From: an uncultured Alphaproteobacteria bacterium
Lineage (GTDB): Bacteria > Pseudomonadota > Alphaproteobacteria > Rickettsiales > UBA1997
Assembly (NCBI GenBank): GCA_903849835.1
Contig: CAINKA010000116.1
Coordinates: 1-10,494, forward strand
Reading direction: 5' to 3'
DNA: 10,494 nt
The notes beneath the pieces were generated by a model. It did no database searches. It saw only the letters and a program-made list of their open reading frames with translations, and had not been told where the DNA came from. A program made the translations under genes and the position numbers. Every line of letters starts with the position of its first letter. Position 1 is the stretch's first letter. Positions 1 to 6,638 of this stretch are shown here, piece by piece.

Positions 1-44
1 CGAGCCCATGCCTTGAATCATGCTTCAACAGGCTCAGCATGACA
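1..44. repeat. partial palindromic interspersed repeat (right arm)
   Basis: Positions 15-44 match the right arm of the palindrome at 7661-7735 with one difference (CAACAGG here, CGACAGG there). Positions 1-14 would be part of the loop, and the left arm would lie before the window. The same family occurs inside purH. It resembles the small palindromic elements known as Rickettsia palindromic elements in style, but family membership is inferred. Confidence 0.8.
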
Positions 45-76
45 TCGACTTTTTTGCGTCATTGGAGAATTTCGAT

Positions 77-118
77 TCTTAAATCTTAAATCTTAAATCT
101 TAAATCTTAAATCTTAAA
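77..118. repeat. six perfect tandem copies of heptamer TCTTAAA
   Basis: Six exact head-to-tail copies of TCTTAAA fill 77-118 and end 3 nt before the hisN start codon at 122. The array takes the place where a ribosome binding site would normally sit, and no Shine-Dalgarno sequence is visible there. The nearest GGAG is at 64-67, too far upstream to serve. A different heptamer array sits in the same position upstream of the U32 gene. Confidence 0.95.
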
Positions 119-121
119 TTC

Positions 122-907
122 ATGCCGTCCCAAGAAATCATTTCCTTCGCCAATCATCTCGCCGATTTATCCGCTGAAATTATTAAAAAATATTTTCGTT
201 TGCCCAACGGCGAGATGCAGAAAAATGACGAAACTCCCGTCACCAAAGCTGATCGCGAAATTGAAAAAATTATTCGCGCCGAAATTGAAAAAAAATTTCC
301 GACACACGGAATTATCGGCGAAGAATTTGGTGTAAAAAATCCTGACGCGGAATTTGTTTGGATTCTTGATCCGATTGACGGCACCTCGTCTTTCATCATC
401 GGCCGCCCACTTTTTGGAACTCTGATTGCGCTGACACATCGAGGAAAATCTGTGCTCGGAATCATGAATCAACCGATCACGGGTGAACGCTGGATCGGCA
501 TTGAAGGCGAAGGCGCGTGGCTTAACGGCGTAAAAATTAAAACACGAAATTGCAGAAAAATTTCTGACGCGGTGATGTGCGCCAGCTCGTCATTTCACTT
601 TCGCGGCGAAGATAAAAAAATTCTCAAAAAAATTTCCGGCCTGACAAAATATCAAAAACTCGGCGGAATAATTTACGGCGGCGATTGTTATTCCTACGCC
701 TCGCTCGCCAGCGGATTTGTTGACATCGTGATTGATACCGGCCTGCAAGTTTACGATTACGCCGCACTTTTACCGATCATGAAAATGGCCGGTGGGATCG
801 TGACTGGGTGGGATGGAAGTGAGTTGGGATTGGAATCGAATGTGAGGTTGATCGCTTGCGGGAATAGAGAGCTGCATGAAAGAGTTTTGGAAGTGCTTAA
901 TGCTTAA
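122..907 (+). CDS. hisN: histidinol-phosphatase, inositol monophosphatase family
   Basis: 261 aa, full length for the family. It likely hydrolyses L-histidinol phosphate to histidinol in cytoplasmic histidine synthesis, using Mg2+. The metal-site motifs are all present: GEEFG at residues 66-70, DPIDGT at 83-88 and YDYAA at 211-215 (Asp212). The stretches GRPLFGTLIAL (94-104), NQPITGERWIG (116-126) and YGGDCYSYASLA (185-196) are what I recall from the HisN subgroup rather than from general inositol or CysQ phosphatases, so HisN is preferred. The ATG at 122 is the natural start, although a heptamer array lies just upstream and no ribosome binding site is evident. The 3' end overlaps the convergent purH by 11 bp. 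No other histidine gene is in view, so substrate assignment rests on sequence alone. A generic inositol-phosphatase-like enzyme is the alternative. Confidence 0.9.
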   Translation: MPSQEIISFANHLADLSAEIIKKYFRLPNGEMQKNDETPVTKADREIEKIIRAEIEKKFPTHGIIGEEFGVKNPDAEFVWILDPIDGTSSFIIGRPLFGTLIALTHRGKSVLGIMNQPITGERWIGIEGEGAWLNGVKIKTRNCRKISDAVMCASSSFHFRGEDKKILKKISGLTKYQKLGGIIYGGDCYSYASLASGFVDIVIDTGLQVYDYAALLPIMKMAGGIVTGWDGSELGLESNVRLIACGNRELHERVLEVLNA

Positions 908-2519
908 AATGCCGCGTCTCGATGAAATAAAGCGCGATTTCTTTTTCGTCGGCTTTGGCAATCACTTCGCCGTCACGCATTGAGCCGCCTGTCGCGACAA
1001 TGGCTTTGATTCCGAATTTAGCGGCGATTTCGATGTTGTCGGCGAAGGGGAAAAAGGCGTCGGAGGCTAAAAATCCGCCGTGCGCTTTGTCGATATTTTT
1101 TTCGCCGTCGAAAAATTCTGCGGCTTTTTTGCAGGCGATTTCGCAAGCGTCGACGCGGCTTGTCTGGCCGGCTCCTAGGCCTACTGTTTGAAAATCTTGC
1201 ACCACCACAATCGCGTTTGATTTCACGTGTTTTGCCACTGACATTGCGAAAATTAATTGTTCGATTTCGGATTCGCTGGCTGATTTTTTTGAGACTAATT
1301 TTAAGTCGCTTTTGCTAATTATTTTTTGATCCAAATCCTGAATTAAGAATCCTCCCGACACTGATTTAATCTGGCTTCCCGCCGCTTTTTTAAAATCCGC
1401 AATCAGCACTCGTAGATTTTTTTTCGCCGCTAGAATCAAAGACGCTTTTTCGTCAATTTCGCGCAGAATAATTACTTCAAAAAACATTTTCGAAAGTTCG
1501 GTTGCGAGCGCTTCGTCAACTTTTCCATTGAGCGCAACAATGCCACCGAAGGCGGATTTTGGATCGGATGAAAGCGCGCGCTTGTAGGCTTCAAGCAGGC
1601 TTAAACCAATCGCCACACCGCAAGGATTTGCGTGTTTAATAATCGCGCAGGCCGGTTTTTCGAATTCCAAAATTAAATTGTAGGCGGCGTCAGAATCGTT
1701 GAGGTTGTTGTAGCTGAGCTCTTTTCCTTGCAGCTGTTTTGCATTCACGATTCCAGAATCTGAGGAGGGATTTAAAGCTGAATAAACCGCAGCTTTTTGG
1801 TGAGAATTTTCGCCGTAGCGGAGCTCTTGCTTCAACTTTCCAGACAACTCAAATGTCATCCTGAGCTTGTCGAAGGATGATTCAGAATTCGGGCTAGAAT
1901 CACCCTTCGACAGGCTCAGGGTGACATCGCGATTAAACCAATTCGAAATCGCAATGTCATAGTCAGCAATATTTTTGAAAGCCTGCGCCGCCAAGTCCTT
2001 CCTGAATTCAAAGGATGTTGCGCCAGAACTTTTTTCCATCTCCGCAATCAAATTTTCGTACTGTTCAACCGAGCTAATCACAGTTTTGTAAGCAAAATTT
2101 TTCGACGCCGAACGCACCATTGCCGGCCCGCCAATGTCAATATTTTCGATGATTTCTTCTTCGTCATTTGTCTTCGCAACCGTTTCAACAAATGGGTAAA
2201 GATTGATCACCAAAAGATCGATTGATTCGATTTGATGTTTTTCTGCAGCGGCTGCGTGCTCAGGATTTTCAAGCACCGCCAGCAATCCGCCGTGAACTTT
2301 TGGATGCAAAGTTTTGACGCGCCCATCCATCATTTCGGGGAAATTTGTGAAGTCAGAAATTTCCCGAGCGGGAATTTTTTCTTGCTGCAAAAGTTTAAAA
2401 GTTCCGCCGGTAGAAATTATTTCGACACCGCGTGAAGCTAGGTATTTAGCTAGTTCGACGATTCCTGTTTTGTCAGAAACGGAGATGAGGCAGCGGGAGA
2501 TTTTTTGTAGGTTTGGCAT
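897..2519 (-). CDS. purH: bifunctional AICAR formyltransferase / IMP cyclohydrolase
   Basis: 540 aa, slightly longer than usual. It catalyses the last two steps of purine synthesis: AICAR plus 10-formyl-THF to FAICAR, then closure to IMP. The N-terminal cyclohydrolase domain shows SVSDKTG (13-19), STGGT (36-40), DGRVKTLHPKVHGG (65-78) and NIDIGGPAMVR (126-136). The transferase domain shows LRYGENSHQ (233-241), QGKELSYNN (264-272), catalytic KHANPCG (295-301), SAFGGIVALN (322-331), GAGQTSRVD (449-457), SDAFFPF (486-492) and a C-terminal RHFKH. Residues about 198-222 are encoded by an inserted palindromic repeat (1854-1926), placed in the variable linker before LRYGEN, so both domains look intact. 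Near residues 508-515 the sequence reads VATGGSMR, where IQPGGSIR is usual. The ATG lies 2 nt after the cmk stop codon, which suggests translational coupling. Confidence 0.97.
   Translation of the reverse strand: MPNLQKISRCLISVSDKTGIVELAKYLASRGVEIISTGGTFKLLQQEKIPAREISDFTNFPEMMDGRVKTLHPKVHGGLLAVLENPEHAAAAEKHQIESIDLLVINLYPFVETVAKTNDEEEIIENIDIGGPAMVRSASKNFAYKTVISSVEQYENLIAEMEKSSGATSFEFRKDLAAQAFKNIADYDIAISNWFNRDVTLSLSKGDSSPNSESSFDKLRMTFELSGKLKQELRYGENSHQKAAVYSALNPSSDSGIVNAKQLQGKELSYNNLNDSDAAYNLILEFEKPACAIIKHANPCGVAIGLSLLEAYKRALSSDPKSAFGGIVALNGKVDEALATELSKMFFEVIILREIDEKASLILAAKKNLRVLIADFKKAAGSQIKSVSGGFLIQDLDQKIISKSDLKLVSKKSASESEIEQLIFAMSVAKHVKSNAIVVVQDFQTVGLGAGQTSRVDACEIACKKAAEFFDGEKNIDKAHGGFLASDAFFPFADNIEIAAKFGIKAIVATGGSMRDGEVIAKADEKEIALYFIETRHFKH
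1854..1926. repeat. palindromic interspersed repeat inside purH
   Basis: Left arm 1854-1883 and right arm 1897-1926 are 30-nt inverted repeats with 27 of 30 positions complementary, around a 13-nt loop. The core TGAGCTTGTCGAAG is shared with the copy at 7661-7735. Here the insertion is read in frame and contributes about 24 residues (VTLSLSKGDSS...SSFDKLRMTF) to PurH. Confidence 0.95.
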
Positions 2520-2521
2520 TT

Positions 2522-3148
2522 TTATTTTTGAATTATTCCTAAAATTTTCTGAAATCCTTCTTCAATCGAAAGTTTTCCATTATCGATTACAAGCGCGTCT
2601 GGCGTGATTGTAAGAGGTGAGTCTGCCCGATTCAAATCATTTTCGTCGCGCTTTTTTAGCTGCGCTAAAATTTCTTCGTAAGGAATTTTTAGCTGTGCGA
2701 AGCGGCGCTGGGCGCGGATTTCGACATCAGCTGTCACAAAAAATTTGAAGTCAGCATCGGGACAAATAACCGTCGTGGTATCGCGCCCATCAAGCACACA
2801 ACCATTTTTTTCTTTTTTGCCACGCTCAACAAAATCACGCTGAAAATCAAAAATCGCGGCGCGAAGTTTTTTATTTTTTGCAATCACCGAAGCGACAGCG
2901 CCAACATCTTCGCCGAAAAGTTTTTCGTTTTCTAAATCACTTGCGGAAATGCTTTTTGTCAGCTCGGAAATTTTTTCGTCGAAGTTTTTCGGATCAATTT
3001 TTTGCAAAATCACCCGCAGTGCAATCAGCCGATAAATCGCGCCGGTATTGAGAAAAGCCAACCCGAAATGCGCCGCAATTTTTTTTGCGAGAGTTCCCTT
3101 CCCCGAAGCTGATGGGCCATCGATGGCGATTACTAATTTTTTTTTCAT
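2522..3148 (-). CDS. cmk: cytidylate kinase
   Basis: 208 aa from the ATG at 3148. A TTG one codon upstream (3151) is possible but less likely. It phosphorylates CMP/dCMP to the diphosphate using ATP in the cytoplasm. The P-loop GPSASGKGT is at residues 11-19, followed by LNTGAIYR at about 33-40, which matches the family's LDTGAxYR nucleotide-site motif. The DGRD segment is present but continues TTTVICPDA where most homologues read IGTVVFPDA. The RAQRR lid-region motif and the NDLNRADSPL segment near the C-terminus fit Cmk. The stop codon is 2 nt before the purH ATG, so the two are probably one transcript. Upstream lies a 160-bp gap occupied mostly by a palindromic repeat, with no clear ribosome binding site. 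Confidence 0.95.
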   Translation of the reverse strand: MKKKLVIAIDGPSASGKGTLAKKIAAHFGLAFLNTGAIYRLIALRVILQKIDPKNFDEKISELTKSISASDLENEKLFGEDVGAVASVIAKNKKLRAAIFDFQRDFVERGKKEKNGCVLDGRDTTTVICPDADFKFFVTADVEIRAQRRFAQLKIPYEEILAQLKKRDENDLNRADSPLTITPDALVIDNGKLSIEEGFQKILGIIQK

Positions 3149-3185
3149 CAATCGTTTTCTTTTAATTTTTTTTCACTTTTTCCTG

Positions 3186-3297
3186 CGCGGGACTGGGTTT
3201 GTAACTTAAGTCCCCATGTTCATGTAAATTTTAAATCTGAACTCCGACTAAACTTTTAACTGAACGTGAGGACGGGGTTACAAACCCCGTCCTGCGG
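3186..3297. repeat. paired-hairpin repeat in the U32-cmk intergenic region
   Basis: The right half carries a perfect 10-bp stem GGACGGGGTT/AACCCCGTCC (3270-3279 with 3283-3292). Positions 3261-3296 match the reverse complement of 5749-5784 inside the ATPase gene at 34 of 36 positions. The left half (about 3186-3215) is a decayed inverted copy of the same arm (GGACTGGGTTTGTAAC...). The element fills most of the 157-bp space after the U32 stop codon. No T-run follows the stem on the minus strand, so it is not a standard terminator. Confidence 0.85.
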
Positions 3298-3308
3298 TGA
3301 GAGCTTTT

Positions 3309-4937
3309 TTAAAGCATCTCCCCAATTTTTTTCGTCTTCGCGATCTCCCTCGCCTTCGCGTATTTTTCGTCGTGCCAAAAAATTAAACAGCCGTTGCAAC
3401 TTTTGCCGCAGCAGCCTTCGGTGCCGGTTCGCGGGGTTCTTGGAGAAATATTTTCGTCACCGAGTTCTAGCGCGGTGAAATATTTTTTACGCTTATTTTC
3501 GTATTTTTCTTGGCGCGCATTTCCCGCTTCGAGTTGGTGCGAAAGTTGGCGCGACTCAACTTTTAATTTCTCCGATTCGATGTTGGATTTTTCTTTGCGC
3601 ACCAAAGAAAGCGGCGGCAGAAGTTTTCTTAAATTCTCTTTGCTGAACAAATGAAAATCAGCCGCAGGAATTTTGAAAAGCGGCCTCTGACCAGCGTGCA
3701 ACTTATCTGAAATTTCGTGATCGATAAAATCTCCCACCGAATTTTGTTTCACTTTTTTGAACTCGTAAATTCGCAGCAAAATCGGCTCGCGAATCGAAGG
3801 CGATAAAAATTCCAACACATCCCCTGCGTCCAGACGGTTCTTGCCTTCAACGATTAAATTATCCCCATCCCACGCTACAACTTTTGCCGCATATTCGTAA
3901 AAACTTGTCGAGCCTGTACTTTCATAATCATGCGCCAAATCAGTCAGGCGGCCTTCGTGGAATGCCAAAGTGTAACCACGATTTGCGACGGAATTAATTT
4001 CATCCATGTAGTCTTCGTGATTCCAATTTTGCGGATCGCGCATGTAGTCGTCGATCGCGGCGCGGTAAACGCGAGCAACGGAGCCAGCGTAAAATTCAGT
4101 TTTGTTGCGGCCTTCAACTTTAAAAGAATCGAGTCCGATTTTGATGTATTCGTCGAGTTTTGGCAGTAGGCAAAGATCTTTCGAATTTAAAATGTAGGAG
4201 CCGTGAACGTCCTCCTCAAAAGGCATCAGCGCCCCTGGGCGAATTTCTTCTTCGAGAAAAAAATCGAATAATTCTTTGTTGTCTTCGTTGATTTCAATTT
4301 CGTGTTCCGTGTTGTCTTTGAGTTTTATTTTGAGTTTGTAACCCCATCTGCAACTGTGCGCACAGCTTCCCTGATTGGCTCCGCGCTCTGCCATAAAATT
4401 TGAAAGCAAGCAGCGGCCCGAATAAGTCATGCACATCGAACCATGCACGAAAGTTTCGATTTTGATGTTCGGACATTTTTTTCTGATCTCCGCCAACTCT
4501 TCGAACGAAACCTCGCGAGCCATGACTACCAAGCTCGCGCCTTGCTTCTCCCAAAAATCTACCGTCAGCCACGAACAAACATTTGCTTGCGTGGAGATGT
4601 GCAATTCCAAGTCAGGCGCATGTGTTTTGACGAATTGAAAAACTCCGGGATCAGAAATTATCAGCCCGTCTGGCTTTACAGCCTTAACGGTTTCGATGAA
4701 TTGCGGAAGTTTCTCGATGTCCTTATTGTGCGAAAAAAGATTGAGCGTGAGGTAAACTTTTTTTCCGTGATCGTGAGCAAATTTTATGCCTTCGACAACA
4801 TCCTCCAAAGTGAAGCCAGACTTGACGCGAAGTGACATGTCAGGCGTGCCACAATAAACAGCATCCGCACCGTAAAGAATGGCGGTTTTTAGGCGATCGA
4901 GAGTGCCAGCGGGGAGAAGGAGTTCAGGCTTTTTCAT
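3309..4937 (-). CDS. peptidase U32 family protein (TrhP/YegQ/RlhA-like)
   Basis: 542 aa. The N-terminal U32 TIM-barrel-like domain begins MKKPELLLPAG and contains GADAVYCG (23-30) and the family signature around ETFVHGSMCMTYSGRC (161-176), followed by GANQGSCAHSCRW (186-198). Cys169, Cys176, Cys192 and Cys196 are candidate iron-sulfur ligands. In characterised bacterial members (TrhP, RlhA) the related protein hydroxylates RNA, so an RNA-modifying role is more likely than protease activity. The exact target cannot be read from sequence. Residues about 350-425 look like a beta-barrel domain. Residues 446-485 are a charged, low-complexity linker. The tail holds CCGKSCNGC (509-517), a second possible metal site. 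The ATG at 4937 lies 9 nt from a CGTAAGT heptamer array with no ribosome binding site visible. The upstream neighbour is the ABC ATPase gene. Confidence 0.88.
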   Translation of the reverse strand: MKKPELLLPAGTLDRLKTAILYGADAVYCGTPDMSLRVKSGFTLEDVVEGIKFAHDHGKKVYLTLNLFSHNKDIEKLPQFIETVKAVKPDGLIISDPGVFQFVKTHAPDLELHISTQANVCSWLTVDFWEKQGASLVVMAREVSFEELAEIRKKCPNIKIETFVHGSMCMTYSGRCLLSNFMAERGANQGSCAHSCRWGYKLKIKLKDNTEHEIEINEDNKELFDFFLEEEIRPGALMPFEEDVHGSYILNSKDLCLLPKLDEYIKIGLDSFKVEGRNKTEFYAGSVARVYRAAIDDYMRDPQNWNHEDYMDEINSVANRGYTLAFHEGRLTDLAHDYESTGSTSFYEYAAKVVAWDGDNLIVEGKNRLDAGDVLEFLSPSIREPILLRIYEFKKVKQNSVGDFIDHEISDKLHAGQRPLFKIPAADFHLFSKENLRKLLPPLSLVRKEKSNIESEKLKVESRQLSHQLEAGNARQEKYENKRKKYFTALELGDENISPRTPRTGTEGCCGKSCNGCLIFWHDEKYAKAREIAKTKKIGEML

Positions 4938-4946
4938 GAAAAAAAT

Positions 4947-4968
4947 CGTAAGTCGTAAGTCGTAAGTC
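4947..4968. repeat. three tandem CGTAAGT heptamers upstream of the U32 gene
   Basis: Three exact copies of CGTAAGT occupy 4947-4967. The same unit, inverted, is found at 4985-4999 and about four times at 5870-5900. The array sits 9 nt upstream of the U32 start codon in its reading direction. Confidence 0.93.
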
Positions 4969-5002
4969 GCACCAAACTTGGTTTGACTTACGACTTACGG
5001 CT
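4951..5002. repeat. long hairpin across the ATPase stop codon and U32 leader
   Basis: The heptamers at 4954-4968 pair perfectly with 4985-4999 (15 bp). The stem is extended inside by ACCAA/TTGGT (4971-4975 with 4978-4982) and outside by two or three further pairs. The loop is only 2 nt, with a small internal mismatch. The structure includes the ATPase stop codon (4988-4990) and lies just before the U32 start, so it could affect translation or readthrough between the two genes. Confidence 0.75.
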
Positions 5003-6634
5003 AATTGTTAAGGTTCGGTGACAAATTTTATTCACCACATCCAAATCATGCGAGATCAGAATGTAGGAAATTTCTTGCTTAGATTGGATTTCGAGGAGGA
5101 GTTTTAAAATCTCGTTTTGAGTAGCAAAATCAAGGGCTGAGGTCGGTTCGTCGAGAATTAAAATTTTCGGATTGAGGATGAGCGCGCGGGCAATTGCAAC
5201 GCGTTGGCGCTGTCCGCCGGAGAGTTGGTGGGGGTAGCGGGATTTTAAATTTGGATCGAGATGGAGTTGGCGGAGGATTAAGTCGACAGCTGACCCTCTT
5301 TGAAAAAGAGGGTGGATCAATCGCGACAGCGATTGAGACGGGTGATTTTCATGAGGCGAAGGAAATGCTGAAAATAGAAACTGAGGCCGCGACGAGAAAA
5401 TCCTCCGGCGCTGCGCGCCACCTCCTTTTTCAAAGGAGGTTTTATGAATCAGTAATCCTTCTTCGATAATTTCCTCCACCGTCATGCGCGGATCAAGGCT
5501 TGAGAAGGGATCCTGAAAAATAATTTGGACGTTGCGGCGCAGAAATTTTTCATCTTTTTGCCAAGTCTTTTCGCCGAAGAATTTTATTTCACCACTCGAT
5601 GGAATCAGGCCGCACAAGGCGAGAGCGAGTGTTGATTTGCCGGATCCGCTTTCGCCGATGATGCCGAGATTCTCGCCAGAGACGAGGGAGAAATTTAAGT
5701 CATTGAGGATGAGGGTTTTGTTGAGAGAAACAGAAAGACCGACAACGCTGCAGGATGGGGTTTGTAACCCCGTCCTCACGTTCATTTTTTGCGAGTCGAC
5801 ATCAACGTTAGGACGGGGTTGCAAACCCCGTCCTGCAGCAAATCTCGCTCCGAGGCCTTCGCAACTTTGACTTACGACTTTCGACTTACGACTTACGACT
5901 GATTGGCTTTCGCCAATCTCCACCACCTCATCCGCAATCTTCTCCACAATCCGCCGATTATGCGTAATCAACAACACCGCCAGCCCAAGCTCATTTTTTA
6001 AACGCAAAAGCAAATTCAGAATTTCATCTTGAACGCGCACATCCAGCGCCGTTGTTGGCTCATCCGCGATTAAAATTTTGGGATTATTGGCCAGCGCAAT
6101 CGCAATCATCACGCGCTGTTTTTGTCCTCCTGAAAGTTGATGAGGATAGTCGTTAAGCCTTGAGCTGAGCGATTCTAAATCGACCATCTGCAGCAATTCT
6201 TTAACGCGATTTTCGAGATTTTTTTTGGAAATTTTTGGCTGATGAATCGTGATCGCTTCAGCAATTTGCTTGCCGATTTTATGCAGCGGATTCAGCGACG
6301 TGCTTGGATCCTGAAAAACAAAACCGATTTCTTTGCCGCGGATTTTGCAGAGCTCGGCTTCGCTGAGTTGCAGTAAATTTTTTCCCTCAAAAAGAATCTC
6401 GCCCGAAATTTTTGCCTTGCGCACCAAGCCAATAATCGCCAACGCCGTAAGCGATTTGCCCGACCCACTTTGGCCGATTAATGCGGTAATTTTTTTAGGA
6501 AATAATTGGAGGGAAAAGTTGCTGACTGCTTGGTGATTTAGGAAGGAGATGGAGAGGTTTTTTATTTGTAGGGGCGACCCTTGTGGTCGCCCACAGGCTG
6601 GCACAAGGCCAGCCCCTACAGAATTTGAATACAC
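4988..6634 (-). CDS. double-domain ABC transporter ATPase, oligopeptide type (YejF-like), repeat-invaded
   Basis: 548 aa with two nucleotide-binding domains, as in YejF/DppD-DppF fusions that power peptide import at the inner membrane. Domain 1 has Walker A GQSGSGKS (54-61), Q-loop FQDPSTSLNP (107-116), signature LSGGQ (167-171), Walker B ILIADEP (187-193) and His225. Domain 2 has GESGSGKST (327-335), FQDPFSSLDP (373-382), LSGGQ (471-475), ILILDEP (491-497) and His529. All core motifs are intact. Repeat-derived segments supply residues 5-23, 246-256, 266-296, 399-448 and the last few residues. The C-terminus stops soon after the H-loop, so the tail usual in this family is missing. The start is a GTG 4 nt after the aldolase stop. 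The peptide-binding and permease partners are not in the window. Whether the protein still works is uncertain, especially domain 2. Confidence 0.87.
   Translation of the reverse strand: MYSNSVGAGLVPACGRPQGSPLQIKNLSISFLNHQAVSNFSLQLFPKKITALIGQSGSGKSLTALAIIGLVRKAKISGEILFEGKNLLQLSEAELCKIRGKEIGFVFQDPSTSLNPLHKIGKQIAEAITIHQPKISKKNLENRVKELLQMVDLESLSSRLNDYPHQLSGGQKQRVMIAIALANNPKILIADEPTTALDVRVQDEILNLLLRLKNELGLAVLLITHNRRIVEKIADEVVEIGESQSVVSRKSKVVSQSCEGLGARFAAGRGLQPRPNVDVDSQKMNVRTGLQTPSCSVVGLSVSLNKTLILNDLNFSLVSGENLGIIGESGSGKSTLALALCGLIPSSGEIKFFGEKTWQKDEKFLRRNVQIIFQDPFSSLDPRMTVEEIIEEGLLIHKTSFEKGGGAQRRRIFSSRPQFLFSAFPSPHENHPSQSLSRLIHPLFQRGSAVDLILRQLHLDPNLKSRYPHQLSGGQRQRVAIARALILNPKILILDEPTSALDFATQNEILKLLLEIQSKQEISYILISHDLDVVNKICHRTLTISRKS
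5293..5440. repeat. composite four-hairpin repeat inside ATPase domain 2
   Basis: The ends are hairpins ACCCTCTTT/AAAGAGGGT (5293-5313) and ACCTCCTTT/AAAGGAGGT (5420-5440), each with a 3-nt loop. Inside are CAATCGC/GCGATTG (5318-5335) and GGCGC/GCGCC (5407-5419). It encodes residues about 399-448 of the ATPase (SFEKGGGAQRRR...HPLFQRGSA), a stretch absent from normal ABC domains. I recall similar FEKGG-type translations from interspersed repeats in many bacterial genomes. Confidence 0.85.
5747..5839. repeat. paired-hairpin repeat in the ATPase inter-domain linker
   Basis: The outer 18-nt inverted repeats 5747-5764 and 5822-5839 match at 17 of 18 positions. Each arm is itself a hairpin: GGATGGGGTT/AACCCCGTCC (5753-5775) and GGACGGGGTT/AACCCCGTCC (5811-5833). 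The length is 93 bp, exactly 31 codons, encoding residues 266-296 between the two ABC domains. The same family is found at 3186-3297. Confidence 0.92.
5870..5900. repeat. ACTTACG heptamer array inside the ATPase gene
   Basis: Four tandem heptamers (ACTTACG, ACTTTCG, ACTTACG, ACTTACG) plus ACT occupy 5870-5900. This is the reverse complement of the CGTAAGT unit at 4947-4967. On the coding strand it gives SVVSRKSKVVS at residues 246-256, in the linker after domain 1. Confidence 0.92.
6567..6620. repeat. 54-bp three-stem repeat at the ATPase start
   Basis: Outer arms TGTAGGGGC (6567-6575) and GCCCCTACA (6612-6620) are perfect inverted repeats. Inside are the hairpins GGGCGACC/GGTCGCCC (6572-6592) and GGCTGGC/GCCAGCC (6596-6614), each with a 5-nt loop, so the element can fold as a small cruciform. 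It encodes SVGAGLVPACGRPQGSPLQ of the ATPase N-terminus. I know closely similar sequences as interspersed repeats in many environmental bacteria. Confidence 0.92.
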
Positions 6635-6638
6635 AAAA

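Noticed and set aside
77..118. Regular short repeats as a CRISPR array
   Set aside because: The units are 7-nt perfect tandem copies with no spacers; the other heptamer arrays are likewise spacer-free.
154..472. Minus-strand ORFs opposite hisN, and similar ORFs opposite purH, U32, the ATPase and the aldolase
   Set aside because: They are antisense shadows of well-supported genes and have no recognisable protein features.
3149..3151. TTG start for cmk
   Set aside because: An ATG follows directly at 3148 and gives the usual MKKKLVIAIDGP beginning.
3270..3292. Rho-independent terminator after the U32 gene
   Set aside because: The stem is strong but no T-run follows on the transcribed strand, and the same hairpin occurs inside the ATPase gene, so it is better explained as a repeat.
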